From contig JACOST010000031.1 of assembly GCA_016178705.1 (NCBI GenBank), forward strand, positions 124,001 through 188,000: 64,000 nucleotides of DNA, in the 5' to 3' direction. The notes beneath the pieces were generated by a model. It was not told where the DNA came from. It made no database searches and saw only the letters and a list, made by a program, of their open reading frames with translations. Shown one piece after another: positions 39,412 to 48,929 of this stretch. Source of the DNA: Deltaproteobacteria bacterium (GTDB lineage: Bacteria > Desulfobacterota > Binatia > HRBIN30 > JACQVA1). Within the stretch, counting starts at the first letter, position 1; each line of letters opens with the position of its first letter. A program made the translations under genes and the position numbers.

Positions 39412-40641
39412 ATGACGCCGCCAGACTCAACGCTGCCACATCTTTTGCCGGCGCGGCACCTCGCGCATGTGCGCTACGAGATCCGCGGCCCGCTCTCGCG
39501 GCGGGCGCAGGAGCTCGAGCGCAAGGGCTACGAGGTGCTCAAGCTGAACATCGGCAACCCGGCGGCGTTCGGCTTCCGCCCACCGGAGACGTTGCGCCTC
39601 GCACTACTCGAGAACCTCGCGCAAGCCGAGGGGTACTGCCATCAGAAGGGCATCTTCCCGGCGCGCGAAGCGGTGGTGATGGACACGCAGACGCGGGGCA
39701 TTCCCGGCGTCAGCGCCGAAGACGTGTTCATGGGCAACGGCGTCTCGGAGTTGATCCTCATGACCATGGAGGCGCTGCTCGAACCGGGCGACGAGGTGTT
39801 GCTGCCGGCGCCGGACTATCCGCTGTGGACCGCGGCCGTGGTGATCGCCGGTGGGACACCGATCTACTATCAGTGCCGTCCCGAGGCGAACTTCATTCCC
39901 GACCCGGAGGAGGTCGCGCGGCTGGTGGGTCCGCGCTGCAAGGCGCTGGTCATCGTCAATCCGAATAACCCCACCGGCGCAGTGTATCCGCGCGATGTCG
40001 TCGCGGGGCTCGTTCGTGTCGCCGAGGCGCGGAAGATTGCGATCTTCTCCGATGAGATTTACGACCGCGTGCTCTACGGCGACGCCAAACACGTTCCGGT
40101 GGCGACGCTCTGCGAGCACACGCTGTGTGCCACCTTCGGTGGTCTCTCCAAGGTGTACCGCGCGTGCGGATTCCGCACCGGCTGGGTGTTCTTCAGCGGC
40201 CGGCGCGAGCACGCCGCGGAGTATCTGAGCTGCCTCGAAATGCTGGCGTCGCTGCGGCTGTGCGCCAGCGTACCGGGGCAGTGGGCGGTGCAGACCGCGC
40301 TCGGCGGCGTGCAGAGTATCTACGACCTGACGGCTCCGACGGGACGATTGGGTCGCCAGCGCCAAGCCGTCATCGACGGGGTCGCGCGTTCACGCTACCT
40401 CACTCTGACAGCGCCCAGCGGTGCACTCTACGCTTTCATCCGTGCCAAGAAGGATGTCCTGCCGAACTTCGACGACAATGCCTTCGCAATGGCGTTGCTC
40501 GATGAGAAGCATGTGCTGGTCGTACCGGGCTCGTCGTTCAACGTCGACTACAGCGATCACTTCCGCATTACGATCCTGCCCGACGAGGAGACCATTCAGA
40601 CGGTCTTCCAGCGCATCGAGGCGTTGCTGGCGGAGATGTAG
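39412..40641 (+). CDS. Class I/II PLP aminotransferase, AlaA-like
   Basis: A 409-residue fold-type I aminotransferase. Conserved parts include LKLNIGNPAAFGF (about 43), NGVSELILMTMEALLEPGDEVLLPAPDYPLW-type PLP-binding region, IVNPNNPTGAVY (about 185), and the PLP-lysine segment FGGLSKVYRACGFRTGW (Lys about 247). RIHT-like substrate Arg is in FRITILPDE. The closest pattern is AlaA/YfbQ alanine aminotransferase. An GGCGGAGGTCGCC ribosome-binding site precedes the ATG; the frame is open to 39229. It converges on a membrane protein gene. Confidence 0.9.
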   Translation: MTPPDSTLPHLLPARHLAHVRYEIRGPLSRRAQELERKGYEVLKLNIGNPAAFGFRPPETLRLALLENLAQAEGYCHQKGIFPAREAVVMDTQTRGIPGVSAEDVFMGNGVSELILMTMEALLEPGDEVLLPAPDYPLWTAAVVIAGGTPIYYQCRPEANFIPDPEEVARLVGPRCKALVIVNPNNPTGAVYPRDVVAGLVRVAEARKIAIFSDEIYDRVLYGDAKHVPVATLCEHTLCATFGGLSKVYRACGFRTGWVFFSGRREHAAEYLSCLEMLASLRLCASVPGQWAVQTALGGVQSIYDLTAPTGRLGRQRQAVIDGVARSRYLTLTAPSGALYAFIRAKKDVLPNFDDNAFAMALLDEKHVLVVPGSSFNVDYSDHFRITILPDEETIQTVFQRIEALLAEM

Positions 40642-40668
40642 GGTCGATCGGCGCGAGAAGATCGCTAA

Positions 40669-41358
40669 CTACAGCGCGCGGCGTTTCCACAGATGGACGC
40701 CGAGAGCAATCATCCACAACAGCAGCAGAACACTAGAGGGCATGTTGATGTCCATCGCCAGCTCCGAAAAGCCGGTGTAGGCCATCACCACGCCGGCGAC
40801 CGCGGTCGGTGGTCCACCGACAAGCGCCAGTGCGCCCGACCATTTAGGGAAACGCGGATCAATCAACAGCGCGACGCCATAGATCGTCGCGGTCAGACCC
40901 AGGAGCAAGCTGGCGATACTCGCCAGTCCGATCTCGATTTGCCTGACCGCAAGTGCGGCATGGAAGAGAGCCACCTTCTCTGATTCCGGTGCTGCCGCCC
41001 ACGCGTCGACCATAGACTTCAGCGCGACACCGTCAACAGCTTGCAGTGCGCCGGCGAGGGCCAGACTCGCAACCGCAGCAGCCATGCCGCAGATAGCGGC
41101 TGTGTCGGCGGGACCGCCTGCCAAGCAGCGGGACAGGAGGACCATCGCCATCACCATCAGCGCAACGCCAAACAGTTGCATCAGATGACTCGCCACCCAA
41201 TGATGATCGGCGGCGTACTCGGTGAAGGCGGCCAATGGCACATTTGGATCTGCGCCCATCGGATGAAGATAGGTGCCAACAAAGAGGAGGAGTGCGCCAC
41301 CTATCGCGGCAACTGCGGCAATTCGATTACTCGATTGATCGTTCACTATTGCCCTCAT
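40669..41358 (-). CDS. DUF4386-like six-helix membrane protein
   Basis: A 229-residue integral membrane protein with about six helices (such as AAVAAIGGALLLFVGTYLHP and LLGLTATIYGVALLI). It has small loops and an N-terminal cytoplasmic tail. Function unknown. Its frame extends to 41451, but ATG 41358 gives MRAIVNDQSSNRIAAV and overlaps lspA by 32 bases. It is the last gene of the minus-strand run containing lspA and the phosphodiesterase. Confidence 0.65.
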   Translation of the reverse strand: MRAIVNDQSSNRIAAVAAIGGALLLFVGTYLHPMGADPNVPLAAFTEYAADHHWVASHLMQLFGVALMVMAMVLLSRCLAGGPADTAAICGMAAAVASLALAGALQAVDGVALKSMVDAWAAAPESEKVALFHAALAVRQIEIGLASIASLLLGLTATIYGVALLIDPRFPKWSGALALVGGPPTAVAGVVMAYTGFSELAMDINMPSSVLLLLWMIALGVHLWKRRAL

Positions 41359-41872
41359 GAACTCCGTCAGGTCCAGGCCCGGTTGGGTGGACTCGCCAAG
41401 CCGACAGAGCGAGGAAGACACCGCCCGCGACAATCGCCACGTCGGCAACATTGAAGACGCCGGTGTGCAGTGGCCCGAGACCGACGATCATGAAGTCGGT
41501 GACCCGACCCTCAAACAGAATCCGATCGAGGAAGTTGCTGAGGCCGCCGGCCCAGATGCCCCACGCGCAGAGAAGCACCGAGAAGCGCAGCCCGGCGGGA
41601 CGAACGAGGTAGACCGCGGCGAGGGCGAGAACGGCGGCGACGTCGAGAAAGAACACGGTAGCCCGTAGCGCAGGGGGAAGGGACGAACCGAGGCTCAGAA
41701 AGCCCCCTTCGTTCTCGGCGAGGGCAATGCGCACAAAACCTCCGAGAAAGGAGCGTGGCGGCAGACCAGCGAGATGCGAGCGGGCGAGGTGTTTCGTGGC
41801 CTGGTCGCATCCGATGGTCGACACGACGGTTCCGAGAATGAGGAGAGCGCGAAGAAGGCGAGAGAACGTCAT
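41327..41872 (-). CDS. lspA: Lipoprotein signal peptidase II LspA
   Basis: A 181-residue aspartyl peptidase of the inner membrane that cleaves lipoprotein signal peptides. Four transmembrane helices are visible. The catalytic Asp pair is in SNFLDRILFEGRVTDF (about 115) and FNVADVAI (about 138), both family-typical. The usual ENxGAAFGL motif is ENEGGFLSLG, an acceptable variant. Many lipoproteins in this window (cupredoxin, metallophosphoesterase, LptE) are expected substrates. Its C-terminal tail is longer than in E. coli and overlaps the next gene. Confidence 0.9.
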   Translation of the reverse strand: MTFSRLLRALLILGTVVSTIGCDQATKHLARSHLAGLPPRSFLGGFVRIALAENEGGFLSLGSSLPPALRATVFFLDVAAVLALAAVYLVRPAGLRFSVLLCAWGIWAGGLSNFLDRILFEGRVTDFMIVGLGPLHTGVFNVADVAIVAGGVFLALSAWRVHPTGPGPDGVHEGNSERSIE

Positions 41873-41888
41873 AGAAGGCGGTCAATTC

Positions 41889-41917
41889 GTGCGCTAGCGT
41901 TATGCGTCTTAGCGCAC
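41889..41917 (-). terminator. Hairpin at the end of the phosphodiesterase gene
   Basis: GTGCGCTA ... TAGCGCAC, an 8-bp stem with a 13-nt loop, overlaps the phosphodiesterase stop codon. It lacks a following T-run. It could attenuate transcription into lspA. Confidence 0.35.
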
Positions 41918-43777
41918 ATAGCCGAGCGCGCGCAGCTTCTCCATCGTTTCGCTCGTCAGCTCGTCGTTGCGGGAGGGGATGCGCGCGGGCGGCGTGTACG
42001 CGCCGTAGCTGGCGAGAGGCGTGCGTGGCACGGCCGCCAGCACGTCGGGTTGCAGCGCCTCTTCGATGACGCGCCCCGGCATTTCGTCCGATGCCGGAAG
42101 GCCGAGCAGAGCTAGCAGCGTGGGCGTGATGTCGAGAAGCGACGGCGTCTGCGACAGCTCGACGCCGCGCCGCACGCCGGCGCCGTAGAGCAGCAAAATC
42201 CCGTCGGGTCCACTCTCATGTCCAAAGCTCCTGCGGCGCCCGTAGTCCCAGCCGTGGTCGGAAACGATGACGAGGGTAGTGTTCGCATCCATACGCTGCA
42301 AGAATCCGGCGAGCAACCCATCGACGAACTCGTAGTAGTGGTCGATGACGGCGGGCTGGTGCCCGGCGTAGTGGCTCGAGTTGTCGATGCCGGGGAGATA
42401 GGCCGTGAGCAATGCGAAGCGTTCCTTATCGGCGAGGTAGAAACTGCTGGCAGCGCTGAAGGCATCGACCGCGCGCGTGGTGTCGAGATACTTCAGGGTT
42501 GCAGCCCGTGTCAGCGCGAGGCGGTCCGCCGCGTTCAAGTCGGCGAAGAACGGTGTGGCCAGGATTTCGTCGTTCGATCGTTGCGTCGGCATTGGCGCCA
42601 CCGCCGCGAGTTCGGCCATCAGGCCCTCTGGATACGTGACGCCTTGGATTGCCGGATTGACGTGGTCGAAAATCAACGCGATGCGGGCAGCGCGCCACGG
42701 GTTGTTGTCGGAGACGAGATATCCATTGACCGACTCACTCGGCCAGGTTGCCCACCAATTGATGACGGCGACGCGCTCGCCCTGATCCGAGAGGATGTTC
42801 CACAGCGCCTTGGCGCGCCGATGGCATGAGGTCACCGGGAACAAGGCGAGTACGCCGGCGTCGTGCAGCCCCCGCATGAGTGCGCGCATGCCGCCCAGCA
42901 GCGGCAGGAAGCGGGCGACGTGCAGGCGTTGCACGCCGCACGGGAGGCCGGGTAGTGGCGTCTCGTTGAAGTCGTACACACCGTGCTGCGAAGCCGTCGT
43001 GCCGGTGATGATCGTGCTCCACAGGATCGGTGAGTTTGTCGGGCGCATCGTATGCAGCGGCGCCGTGACGCCATCGCGCATCAGGGTCGCGAACGTCGGC
43101 AGCCGGCCGCGGGCAACGAGCGGGCGAATCCGCCGCCAATCCGCCCCGTCGAGACCGAGCAGCATCAGGCGCGCCGCCGATGCGCTGCGTCTCGGCAGTG
43201 CGACTCGGTCCGGTCGCATTGGTGGCCGATCGAGAGAGAGGAGAACGAGCACAAGGGTGACCGCAATCGCGAACAACGCAAGCACAGACGACCAACAACG
43301 CCGAACTCGCAAGCGCTTCGTGGCGCGCGACGCCACTGCCGCGGCGGCTGCGAAGCCGGCCATCGCTGTGGTCGCAGTCGCGCTCGCAGGATATCGTCGC
43401 AGATGCGGTTTCCGCGCCAGCATACCGCCCACGGTGACGACCAGCAGCGCTGCTAACGCCGCGATCAGATGAGCGGTGAACCAAGGAGCGATCGGGGGCG
43501 ACGCGTCGGCCGGATTGAGGGTACGTGACCGCCGTCTTCGTTGATTCAAGGCGCCGCCGCTGGCCACGATCCCGCCGAGTAGCAAACAGATGCCGGCGTA
43601 CGTGACGCTCACGAATAGCGCGAACCGCAGACTCGCCCCGGAACCGATCAAGGATTCATTGGTGATGACGGTGAGATAGGCAACAAACAAGCCGAACACC
43701 GCCCCCACACTCGCCCAGGCGCCGGCGGCGACGACGATGCGGCGGCCGATTGCGGCTGATTGCGTGTCGGTGGTCAT
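41909..43777 (-). CDS. Membrane alkaline-phosphatase-superfamily phosphodiesterase
   Basis: A 622-residue protein. About five or six hydrophobic segments occupy residues 10-190. From about 200 a type I phosphodiesterase/nucleotide pyrophosphatase domain begins: MLLGLDGADW (metal Asp), PTNSPILWSTIITGTTASQHG (nucleophile Thr/Ser), PGIDNSSHYAGH and VIVSDHGWDYG (metal Asp/His). Similar proteins sit in bacterial cell-envelope or glycolipid modification, with the active domain outside the membrane. The substrate is not known. Its C-terminal MEKLRALGYVR is typical of the family. Confidence 0.85.
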   Translation of the reverse strand: MTTDTQSAAIGRRIVVAAGAWASVGAVFGLFVAYLTVITNESLIGSGASLRFALFVSVTYAGICLLLGGIVASGGALNQRRRRSRTLNPADASPPIAPWFTAHLIAALAALLVVTVGGMLARKPHLRRYPASATATTAMAGFAAAAAVASRATKRLRVRRCWSSVLALFAIAVTLVLVLLSLDRPPMRPDRVALPRRSASAARLMLLGLDGADWRRIRPLVARGRLPTFATLMRDGVTAPLHTMRPTNSPILWSTIITGTTASQHGVYDFNETPLPGLPCGVQRLHVARFLPLLGGMRALMRGLHDAGVLALFPVTSCHRRAKALWNILSDQGERVAVINWWATWPSESVNGYLVSDNNPWRAARIALIFDHVNPAIQGVTYPEGLMAELAAVAPMPTQRSNDEILATPFFADLNAADRLALTRAATLKYLDTTRAVDAFSAASSFYLADKERFALLTAYLPGIDNSSHYAGHQPAVIDHYYEFVDGLLAGFLQRMDANTTLVIVSDHGWDYGRRRSFGHESGPDGILLLYGAGVRRGVELSQTPSLLDITPTLLALLGLPASDEMPGRVIEEALQPDVLAAVPRTPLASYGAYTPPARIPSRNDELTSETMEKLRALGYVR

Positions 43778-43888
43778 CGTCGGCTCGGCGGCGACTCATA
43801 CAAGAGCGCGGCGAGACCGACAAACCCCGAGCTTCATCGGCAAACACCAACGGTCCAGTCCCGAGGGACGCTTGTTATGAGTCCGCAG

Positions 43889-46237
43889 TCATGGTCGGGC
43901 CGCGGCATACTCTCTTGCACATCCCGGCCCTTCCGAGATCATTGAATCCTCCGTTGGATCCGCCGGGGCAGGGACAAGGCGCTCGATCGCCTCATACAAC
44001 TTCGCCGGCTGCAGGGGCTTGCTGACGTAGCCGTCCATGCCTGCGACTAGGCAGCGTTCCTCGTCGCCCTTCATCGCGTTCGCGGTCAATGCGATGATTG
44101 GAGTGTGCGTGCCGCTCACTCTTTCTCGTGCGCGAATGGCGGCGGTCGCTTCGAGGCCGTCGATCTCGGGCATCTGCACGTCCATCAGAATCAAGTCGAA
44201 GGCTTCCGCGGCGAAGGCGGCCAACGCCTCCTGCCCATTGCTAGCGACACGAACCGTATGGCCGCGTTTCTCCAAGAGGCGCTGAGCCAACTTTTGATTC
44301 ACGGCGTTGTCCTCGGCGAGGAGGACGCGCAACGTCCGCGTCGTAGCGTCCGGTGGCGGTAAGTGGTGCCCGGTCGGCGGCGCGAGCTGCGTCACGCTGC
44401 CGAGGGCTAGCAGCATCGCGTCGAGGAGCTCGGATTGGCGCAGCGGTTTGGTCAAGAAGGCGGCCACGCCCAACTCACGGCAGCGCGCCGCTTCACCCAT
44501 CAGATCGGCGGAGGACAGCATCATGATGGTGGCGCTGGCGAGTGCGGGCGTGTGCTTGATCCGCTCGGCGAGCTCGAAGCCGTCCATTTCGGGCATGTGC
44601 ACATCAACGAGGACGAGCGGGAAAGGTGCGCCGTTGGCCACCGCGTGCATCATGCAGCCGAGCGCGGCCGCTCCGCTGTCGACGGTGGTGGGGCGCATCT
44701 GCCAGTGAGTGAGCAGCTCGTTGAGGATTCGGCGGTTGGTCGTATTGTCATCGACCACCAGCACCAGCAGATCCTTGAGGCTCTCGATCGGGGCCGCCCG
44801 GCCCAGGAGTTTCGAAGAGACGCGGGCGCAAAGTGTGAAGTGGAAAGTACTGCCGCGCCCGACTCCGCTGTCCACCCAGATGCGCCCGCCCATCATTTCG
44901 ACGAGGCGGCGCGAAATGGTCAGGCCGAGCCCGGTGCCCCCGTACTTGCGAGTCGTGGAGCCGTCGGCCTGCTCGAAGGCGCGGAAGATGGCGTCTCGTT
45001 TCTCGGCGGCGATGCCGATGCCGGTATCGCGCACGCTGCAGTGGAGGCGGAGTTCGTCGTGCGCCAACGAGTCGAGCGCGACCGAGACTACCACTTCGCC
45101 CCGCTCGGTAAACTTGATGGCGTTGCCGACCAAGTTGGTCAGCACTTGGCGCAGCCGATGGGGATCAGCGACGATCGCGGTGGGAACAGCGGCGTGGACC
45201 TCGTAGGCCAACTCCAGACCCTTGAGGTGAGCGCGCACGGCCATTGCCCGCATGATGTCGCCGATGCCGTTCCGCAAGTCGAAGTCGATCGGGTCGAGGT
45301 CGATCTTTCCGGCTTCCATTTTGGAGAAGTCGAGCACGTCGTCGATCACCGCCATGAGCGCATCGCCGGAGGCGGCCACCATTTGCAGGTACTCCCGCTG
45401 TTCGGCGTTCAGTTCGGTCTGCAACGCCAGCTCGGTCATGCCGATGATGCCGTTCATCGGCGTGCGGATTTCGTGGCTCATGTTGGCGACAAACTCACTC
45501 TTGGCGCGGTTGGCCGCCTCGGCGACGTCCTTGGCCTGCAGCAGGTCGATGTGCGCTCGGCTGAGATCAGCGGTTCGTTCGAGCACCGTCGTTTCGATCC
45601 GTTCGTTCACGGCTTCGAGTTGGGCTCTCTGGCCAGCCATGTCTTGCATCTCTCTCGCGCTCTGGACACAGGCATACATGAGGAATGCATCTTCGAAGAT
45701 GACCCAGCCGGCATGCTCCAACCACCGCCACGAGCTGACGGTCAGAACGCCGTACGCCGATTGCGGCCAGTAGACACCGCGAAGAAAGTGATCCGCCGCC
45801 ACGACAACGGTGGCGGGCACGAGCACCCGCCAGTCGCGGTAGAAGGCAAGAAATGCCAGGGAGCCAAAGACATGGAAGTGGGTCTCGATCCGTCCGCCGC
45901 TGAGATGGATCAATAGCGATGACCACAGCATTTGACTGACCGCGATCACGTAGCGCGTGGCGGGTCGGCCCGGTCGCGCGATGGCGAGAACGATGGGCAG
46001 ACTGCTGATCGTGCCGCCGAGAAGCACTGCGGCCCAGATGTGTGGATGTGTCGAGCTCAGCGTTCCGGTCCAGGTCTTGGGCGAGATCCAATAGGCAGCG
46101 GCGATGCCGGCGAACCATTGCAACGCCATCAGGCCGGCGAACATGCGATCGGTGCGCTCGAAGATGCGCCGCCGGTGCTCATTGAAGAGGACTGTCGCAC
46201 GCGCGGCATGAATGTGCGTTCGCCCTACTGACGACAT
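43889..46237 (-). CDS. Membrane hybrid sensor histidine kinase with two receiver domains
   Basis: A 782-residue hybrid kinase. About five to six membrane helices occupy residues 25-200, followed by a coiled region. The HisKA domain has the H-box [18 protein letters not shown] (about 275-290). HATPase has the N-box [16 protein letters not shown]-box [10 protein letters not shown] and G-box [18 protein letters not shown]. Two receiver domains follow, with Asp residues in [12 protein letters not shown] (about 555) and [13 protein letters not shown] (about 705). There is no Hpt domain. ATG 46237 (MSSVGRTH) overlaps the RedB-like stop by 13 bases. The preceding gene is thus probably co-transcribed. 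Confidence 0.92.
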   Translation of the reverse strand: MSSVGRTHIHAARATVLFNEHRRRIFERTDRMFAGLMALQWFAGIAAAYWISPKTWTGTLSSTHPHIWAAVLLGGTISSLPIVLAIARPGRPATRYVIAVSQMLWSSLLIHLSGGRIETHFHVFGSLAFLAFYRDWRVLVPATVVVAADHFLRGVYWPQSAYGVLTVSSWRWLEHAGWVIFEDAFLMYACVQSAREMQDMAGQRAQLEAVNERIETTVLERTADLSRAHIDLLQAKDVAEAANRAKSEFVANMSHEIRTPMNGIIGMTELALQTELNAEQREYLQMVAASGDALMAVIDDVLDFSKMEAGKIDLDPIDFDLRNGIGDIMRAMAVRAHLKGLELAYEVHAAVPTAIVADPHRLRQVLTNLVGNAIKFTERGEVVVSVALDSLAHDELRLHCSVRDTGIGIAAEKRDAIFRAFEQADGSTTRKYGGTGLGLTISRRLVEMMGGRIWVDSGVGRGSTFHFTLCARVSSKLLGRAAPIESLKDLLVLVVDDNTTNRRILNELLTHWQMRPTTVDSGAAALGCMMHAVANGAPFPLVLVDVHMPEMDGFELAERIKHTPALASATIMMLSSADLMGEAARCRELGVAAFLTKPLRQSELLDAMLLALGSVTQLAPPTGHHLPPPDATTRTLRVLLAEDNAVNQKLAQRLLEKRGHTVRVASNGQEALAAFAAEAFDLILMDVQMPEIDGLEATAAIRARERVSGTHTPIIALTANAMKGDEERCLVAGMDGYVSKPLQPAKLYEAIERLVPAPADPTEDSMISEGPGCAREYAAARP

Positions 46238-46920
46238 ACCAGTGCTCCGTCGTCGGTCGCGGCGATTCCCTCGATCAATGCGCAACCGAATACCGCGGTC
46301 TCGGTCCTGTCCGCCGCGCCAGTGGTGAGTAGCGACAGCACCGCAGTGCGCCCGCTATTATCCCCGGAATGTCCGCGCGCGGCAGTGATGCCTCCGCTAA
46401 ACAACAAGTGCCCGTCGGCAGCATAGAGAATGGTTTGGCCAGAGGTGGCGGCGTGGAAGCGAAGAGCTTCTCGCCCACCCTCGTCCGCCAGCGCCGTCAC
46501 GCCCGGGATACTTGCGGCACTGTCCCACAAGTCGCTGCGGTACCAATCACTGTCAAAGCCAGTTGGCTTCAGAAACAGCACGTACGCTGAGACCAACTCC
46601 GTCGTCTGTGCCATGAGTAGAGCCAGTTCGCCGATACTCGCGCGCGTACAGGGGCATCGCGGATGGGCCAACATGATCAAGGTGGCGCGACCGGGAACGC
46701 GCGCGATGCTGCTCGCGATCGGCCACAATGCCGGAGTGTCCGCCGCCCGGCCAGGAGCGTTTGCGTAATCGGTCAACATCCACAAACCCAACCCGACTCC
46801 GCAGACCCACACGACACCGAGGCCGACCAGCGAGCGATTCACCCGGCGCCTTCGCGGAAGTCGTCGACGCGCTGAGCAATTCGATAGGGCATGTGCTCGC
46901 CCCACTGTCGACCCGGTCAT
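46225..46920 (-). CDS. RedB-like thioredoxin-fold membrane protein
   Basis: A 231-residue protein with one N-terminal transmembrane helix (about residues 30-52, [19 protein letters not shown]). The rest matches proteins called RedB, with a thioredoxin-like segment [17 protein letters not shown] (CxC rather than CxxC) and a C-terminal [21 protein letters not shown]. Its redox chemistry is unclear. It overlaps the hybrid kinase start, so it may sense redox state for that kinase or be a client of it; that is inference. Confidence 0.72.
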   Translation of the reverse strand: MTGSTVGRAHALSNCSARRRLPRRRRVNRSLVGLGVVWVCGVGLGLWMLTDYANAPGRAADTPALWPIASSIARVPGRATLIMLAHPRCPCTRASIGELALLMAQTTELVSAYVLFLKPTGFDSDWYRSDLWDSAASIPGVTALADEGGREALRFHAATSGQTILYAADGHLLFSGGITAARGHSGDNSGRTAVLSLLTTGAADRTETAVFGCALIEGIAATDDGALVCRQ

Positions 46921-47101
46921 TCGCCTGCCGGGTTAGAGCATGTGGCATGCCCGTGCGAAGGGGGGAGTCCGTAGGCGTGAGCGCAAGACTCGGCGCGGCG
47001 GCGGGGTGAGTCAGAAGTGGCGAATCTCGCAGAACGGCCATCGTGCGACGCTTGGGCGACGATCAACCGATTTCCGGCGGCTGGCCGCACGAGTGCTCAC
47101 T

Positions 47102-47698
47102 TCACTCGCCTCGCAGTGCAATCATCGCAGCCAGCGCGGCCTCCTTCTGGTCCTTGCCCCAAGGAGCGCCGACGGATCGTCCAACGGTCGCGATCGTCTT
47201 CACCAAGCTGCTCACGGAAATCGCCAGCGCGGCCCCAGCGTGCTCAACCAGGCGCTTCTCTGGAATGGTCACGAGCCTCAAGTTGCATGCCTCGGCAGCG
47301 CGAGCTAGCGCGTCGCGGAACAGCACCCCTTCGGCTTTGTGCATACGGAAGTGCACGGCGAGGATTTCGTCAACAGTCCAACTGGGCATGGGATTGGCGA
47401 CCAGGACAGCGCACGCGGCGATCTCGTGTCCGTCTTCACGGGTTCGGCTTACCGCGGCGCGCATCTCGCGGACCGCGCTCCGGTATGCCGCCGCGAGACC
47501 CCGCTTGACCAGATCTCGCGCATCGTTAGGGCGCAAGTGTTCGGCAGCGTGGTACGGCTGCTTCGCCCAGCGCGCATCGTTCGGCGCGACGAGTTCAATA
47601 GGGCGCCGATCGACGACGTGGAGATCGCCGCCGCGTGTGCCGAGAACAACGAGGGCCGCCCATCCCGAGTGGGCCTTCAAGCCGAGCGCGACCTTCAC
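47102..47698 (-). CDS. Hypothetical protein, third gene of a methyltransferase operon
   Basis: I do not recognise this 198-residue protein. The start is GTG at 47698, overlapping the methyltransferase stop by four bases; the frame extends further up but only through the methyltransferase. The sequence is VKVALGLKAHSGWAALVVLG then strand/helix alternation, with a central VDEILAVHFRMHKAEG helix, suggestive of a small alpha/beta fold (possibly RNase H-like or nucleotide-binding). No signal peptide. It belongs with the upstream methyltransferase and P-loop kinase. Confidence 0.55.
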   Translation of the reverse strand: MKVALGLKAHSGWAALVVLGTRGGDLHVVDRRPIELVAPNDARWAKQPYHAAEHLRPNDARDLVKRGLAAAYRSAVREMRAAVSRTREDGHEIAACAVLVANPMPSWTVDEILAVHFRMHKAEGVLFRDALARAAEACNLRLVTIPEKRLVEHAGAALAISVSSLVKTIATVGRSVGAPWGKDQKEAALAAMIALRGE

Positions 47699-48351
47699 GG
47701 CGAACCCTCGATAGTGACGGCGCGGTAGTAGGCAATGCTTCCGACGAGGGTATTCCGATGTGCCACTTCCTCGCAATCGACGAGACCCGCCTCAGCGATG
47801 AGCGATGGAATACGCCCGGCGACGTTGTCTTCGACGTGCGCCGCCTGATGGAAGAGATGACCGACAACTCGGGAGAGGAAACTCCGCGGCGGGGCGAAGT
47901 CGAGCAGGTGCAGTGAGCCGCCCACCTTGAGGACGCGGCGAATCTCGCCAAGCGTCGCTGACTTCTCGTCCCGCGTCAGGTGATGGAACATGAAGGATGA
48001 GAAGACGCGGTCGAACGACGCATCCGGGTAGGCCAGCCGGTCTGCGAAGCCTCGATCGAACTCGACTGACAATCCAGCCCGTTCCACCTTCCGCTTCGCG
48101 ATCGCGAGCGCTTTGTCGTCTGGGTCCAGCCCGACGACCGCAGCCTGTGGGTGCAGCCTCTTGATGAGGACCGTCAGCGAGCCGGTCCCGCATCCGACAT
48201 CGAGCACACGGAACCCGGGTGTGATGGCCGCCTGCTCAATCAACGGCCGCTTGAGAGCGTCCCCGCGCAGAATCCACAGAAGCGGATCATAGAGCCGAAG
48301 GAGCCAGTGTTGTCCCGCGGCTGGGATGTAGCTTCGCTCGGGTTGATCCAT
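47695..48351 (-). CDS. Class I SAM-dependent methyltransferase
   Basis: A 218-residue methyltransferase. The SAM motif I is VLDVGCGTGSLTVLI (about 50), motif II GLDPDDKALAIAKRK, and FSSFMFHHLTRDEK marks motif IV. It most resembles UbiE/ArsM-like small-molecule methyltransferases, but the acceptor is unknown. I chose ATG 48351 (MDQPERSY); longer starts to 48405 exist. It lies between a P-loop kinase gene and a hypothetical gene on the same strand. Confidence 0.85.
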   Translation of the reverse strand: MDQPERSYIPAAGQHWLLRLYDPLLWILRGDALKRPLIEQAAITPGFRVLDVGCGTGSLTVLIKRLHPQAAVVGLDPDDKALAIAKRKVERAGLSVEFDRGFADRLAYPDASFDRVFSSFMFHHLTRDEKSATLGEIRRVLKVGGSLHLLDFAPPRSFLSRVVGHLFHQAAHVEDNVAGRIPSLIAEAGLVDCEEVAHRNTLVGSIAYYRAVTIEGSP

Positions 48352-48401
48352 GCTCGTGCCTCCCATGAATCGCCAGGTGCTGCTGGTCCGCGACTCACTG
48401 C

Positions 48402-48917
48402 TCACAGGGAATCGAGAAATCGCTTTACATCCGCGCGCGAGAAGAGACGATAGGTGTCTACCCTCTGGTGGATTCGCTCAAGGAGTTCGAGCACGCGCGG
48501 GCGCGTGGTCTGCGGATACGACCACACCCATCGCAAGAAGGAGAAGTCGAGTCGTTCAGTACAGCCTTCCGGCAAGTCCGGGCGCAACGCGTTCCGATCC
48601 CGCACCAACCGCCGGAGAACTCGCCACAGGCACGTGGTGCGCGGCGGGTCGACGAAGATCACTGTGTCCGTCCGCCCGAAGCGGGCGTCTTCCTTGCCGC
48701 TCTGACCCACAAGGAAGTTACCGTCTAGTATCCACCGATCACGAGCGATCACCGCGTCGAAGTCGCGCAGCGATTCGTCCCTCGGTGCCTGGGTCCACTC
48801 TCGCCGCCAGAAAAGAGGGTCGAGGTGAACGACGGGAAGCCCCGTGCGCTGGGAGACGAGCGTTGCGAGAGTGCTCTTGCCCGTTCCGCCTGAACCGATG
48901 ATTGCTACGCGTCTCAC
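48402..48917 (-). CDS. P-loop NTPase of the adenylate-kinase/topology-modulation type
   Basis: A 171-residue protein with a Walker A (IIGSGGTGKSTLATLV, residues 6-21) and the RDRWILDGNF motif and LID-like RRLVRDRN segment of FlaR/topology-modulation kinases. It probably phosphorylates a small molecule or nucleotide with ATP. Function otherwise unknown. It begins the three-gene minus-strand run with the methyltransferase. Confidence 0.75.
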   Translation of the reverse strand: MRRVAIIGSGGTGKSTLATLVSQRTGLPVVHLDPLFWRREWTQAPRDESLRDFDAVIARDRWILDGNFLVGQSGKEDARFGRTDTVIFVDPPRTTCLWRVLRRLVRDRNALRPDLPEGCTERLDFSFLRWVWSYPQTTRPRVLELLERIHQRVDTYRLFSRADVKRFLDSL

Positions 48918-48929
48918 TACCGCATCCTA

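Noticed and set aside
41889-41917. GCGTTATGC-like sequence resembling an attC core
   Set aside because: It lies in a simple 8-bp hairpin at a gene stop and lacks the paired AAC end, arms and extrahelical bases of a true attC.
44435-45916. A 493-codon plus-strand ORF opposite the hybrid kinase
   Set aside because: It mirrors the kinase coding strand; GC-rich sequence leaves the opposite frames open. The kinase motifs are unambiguous.
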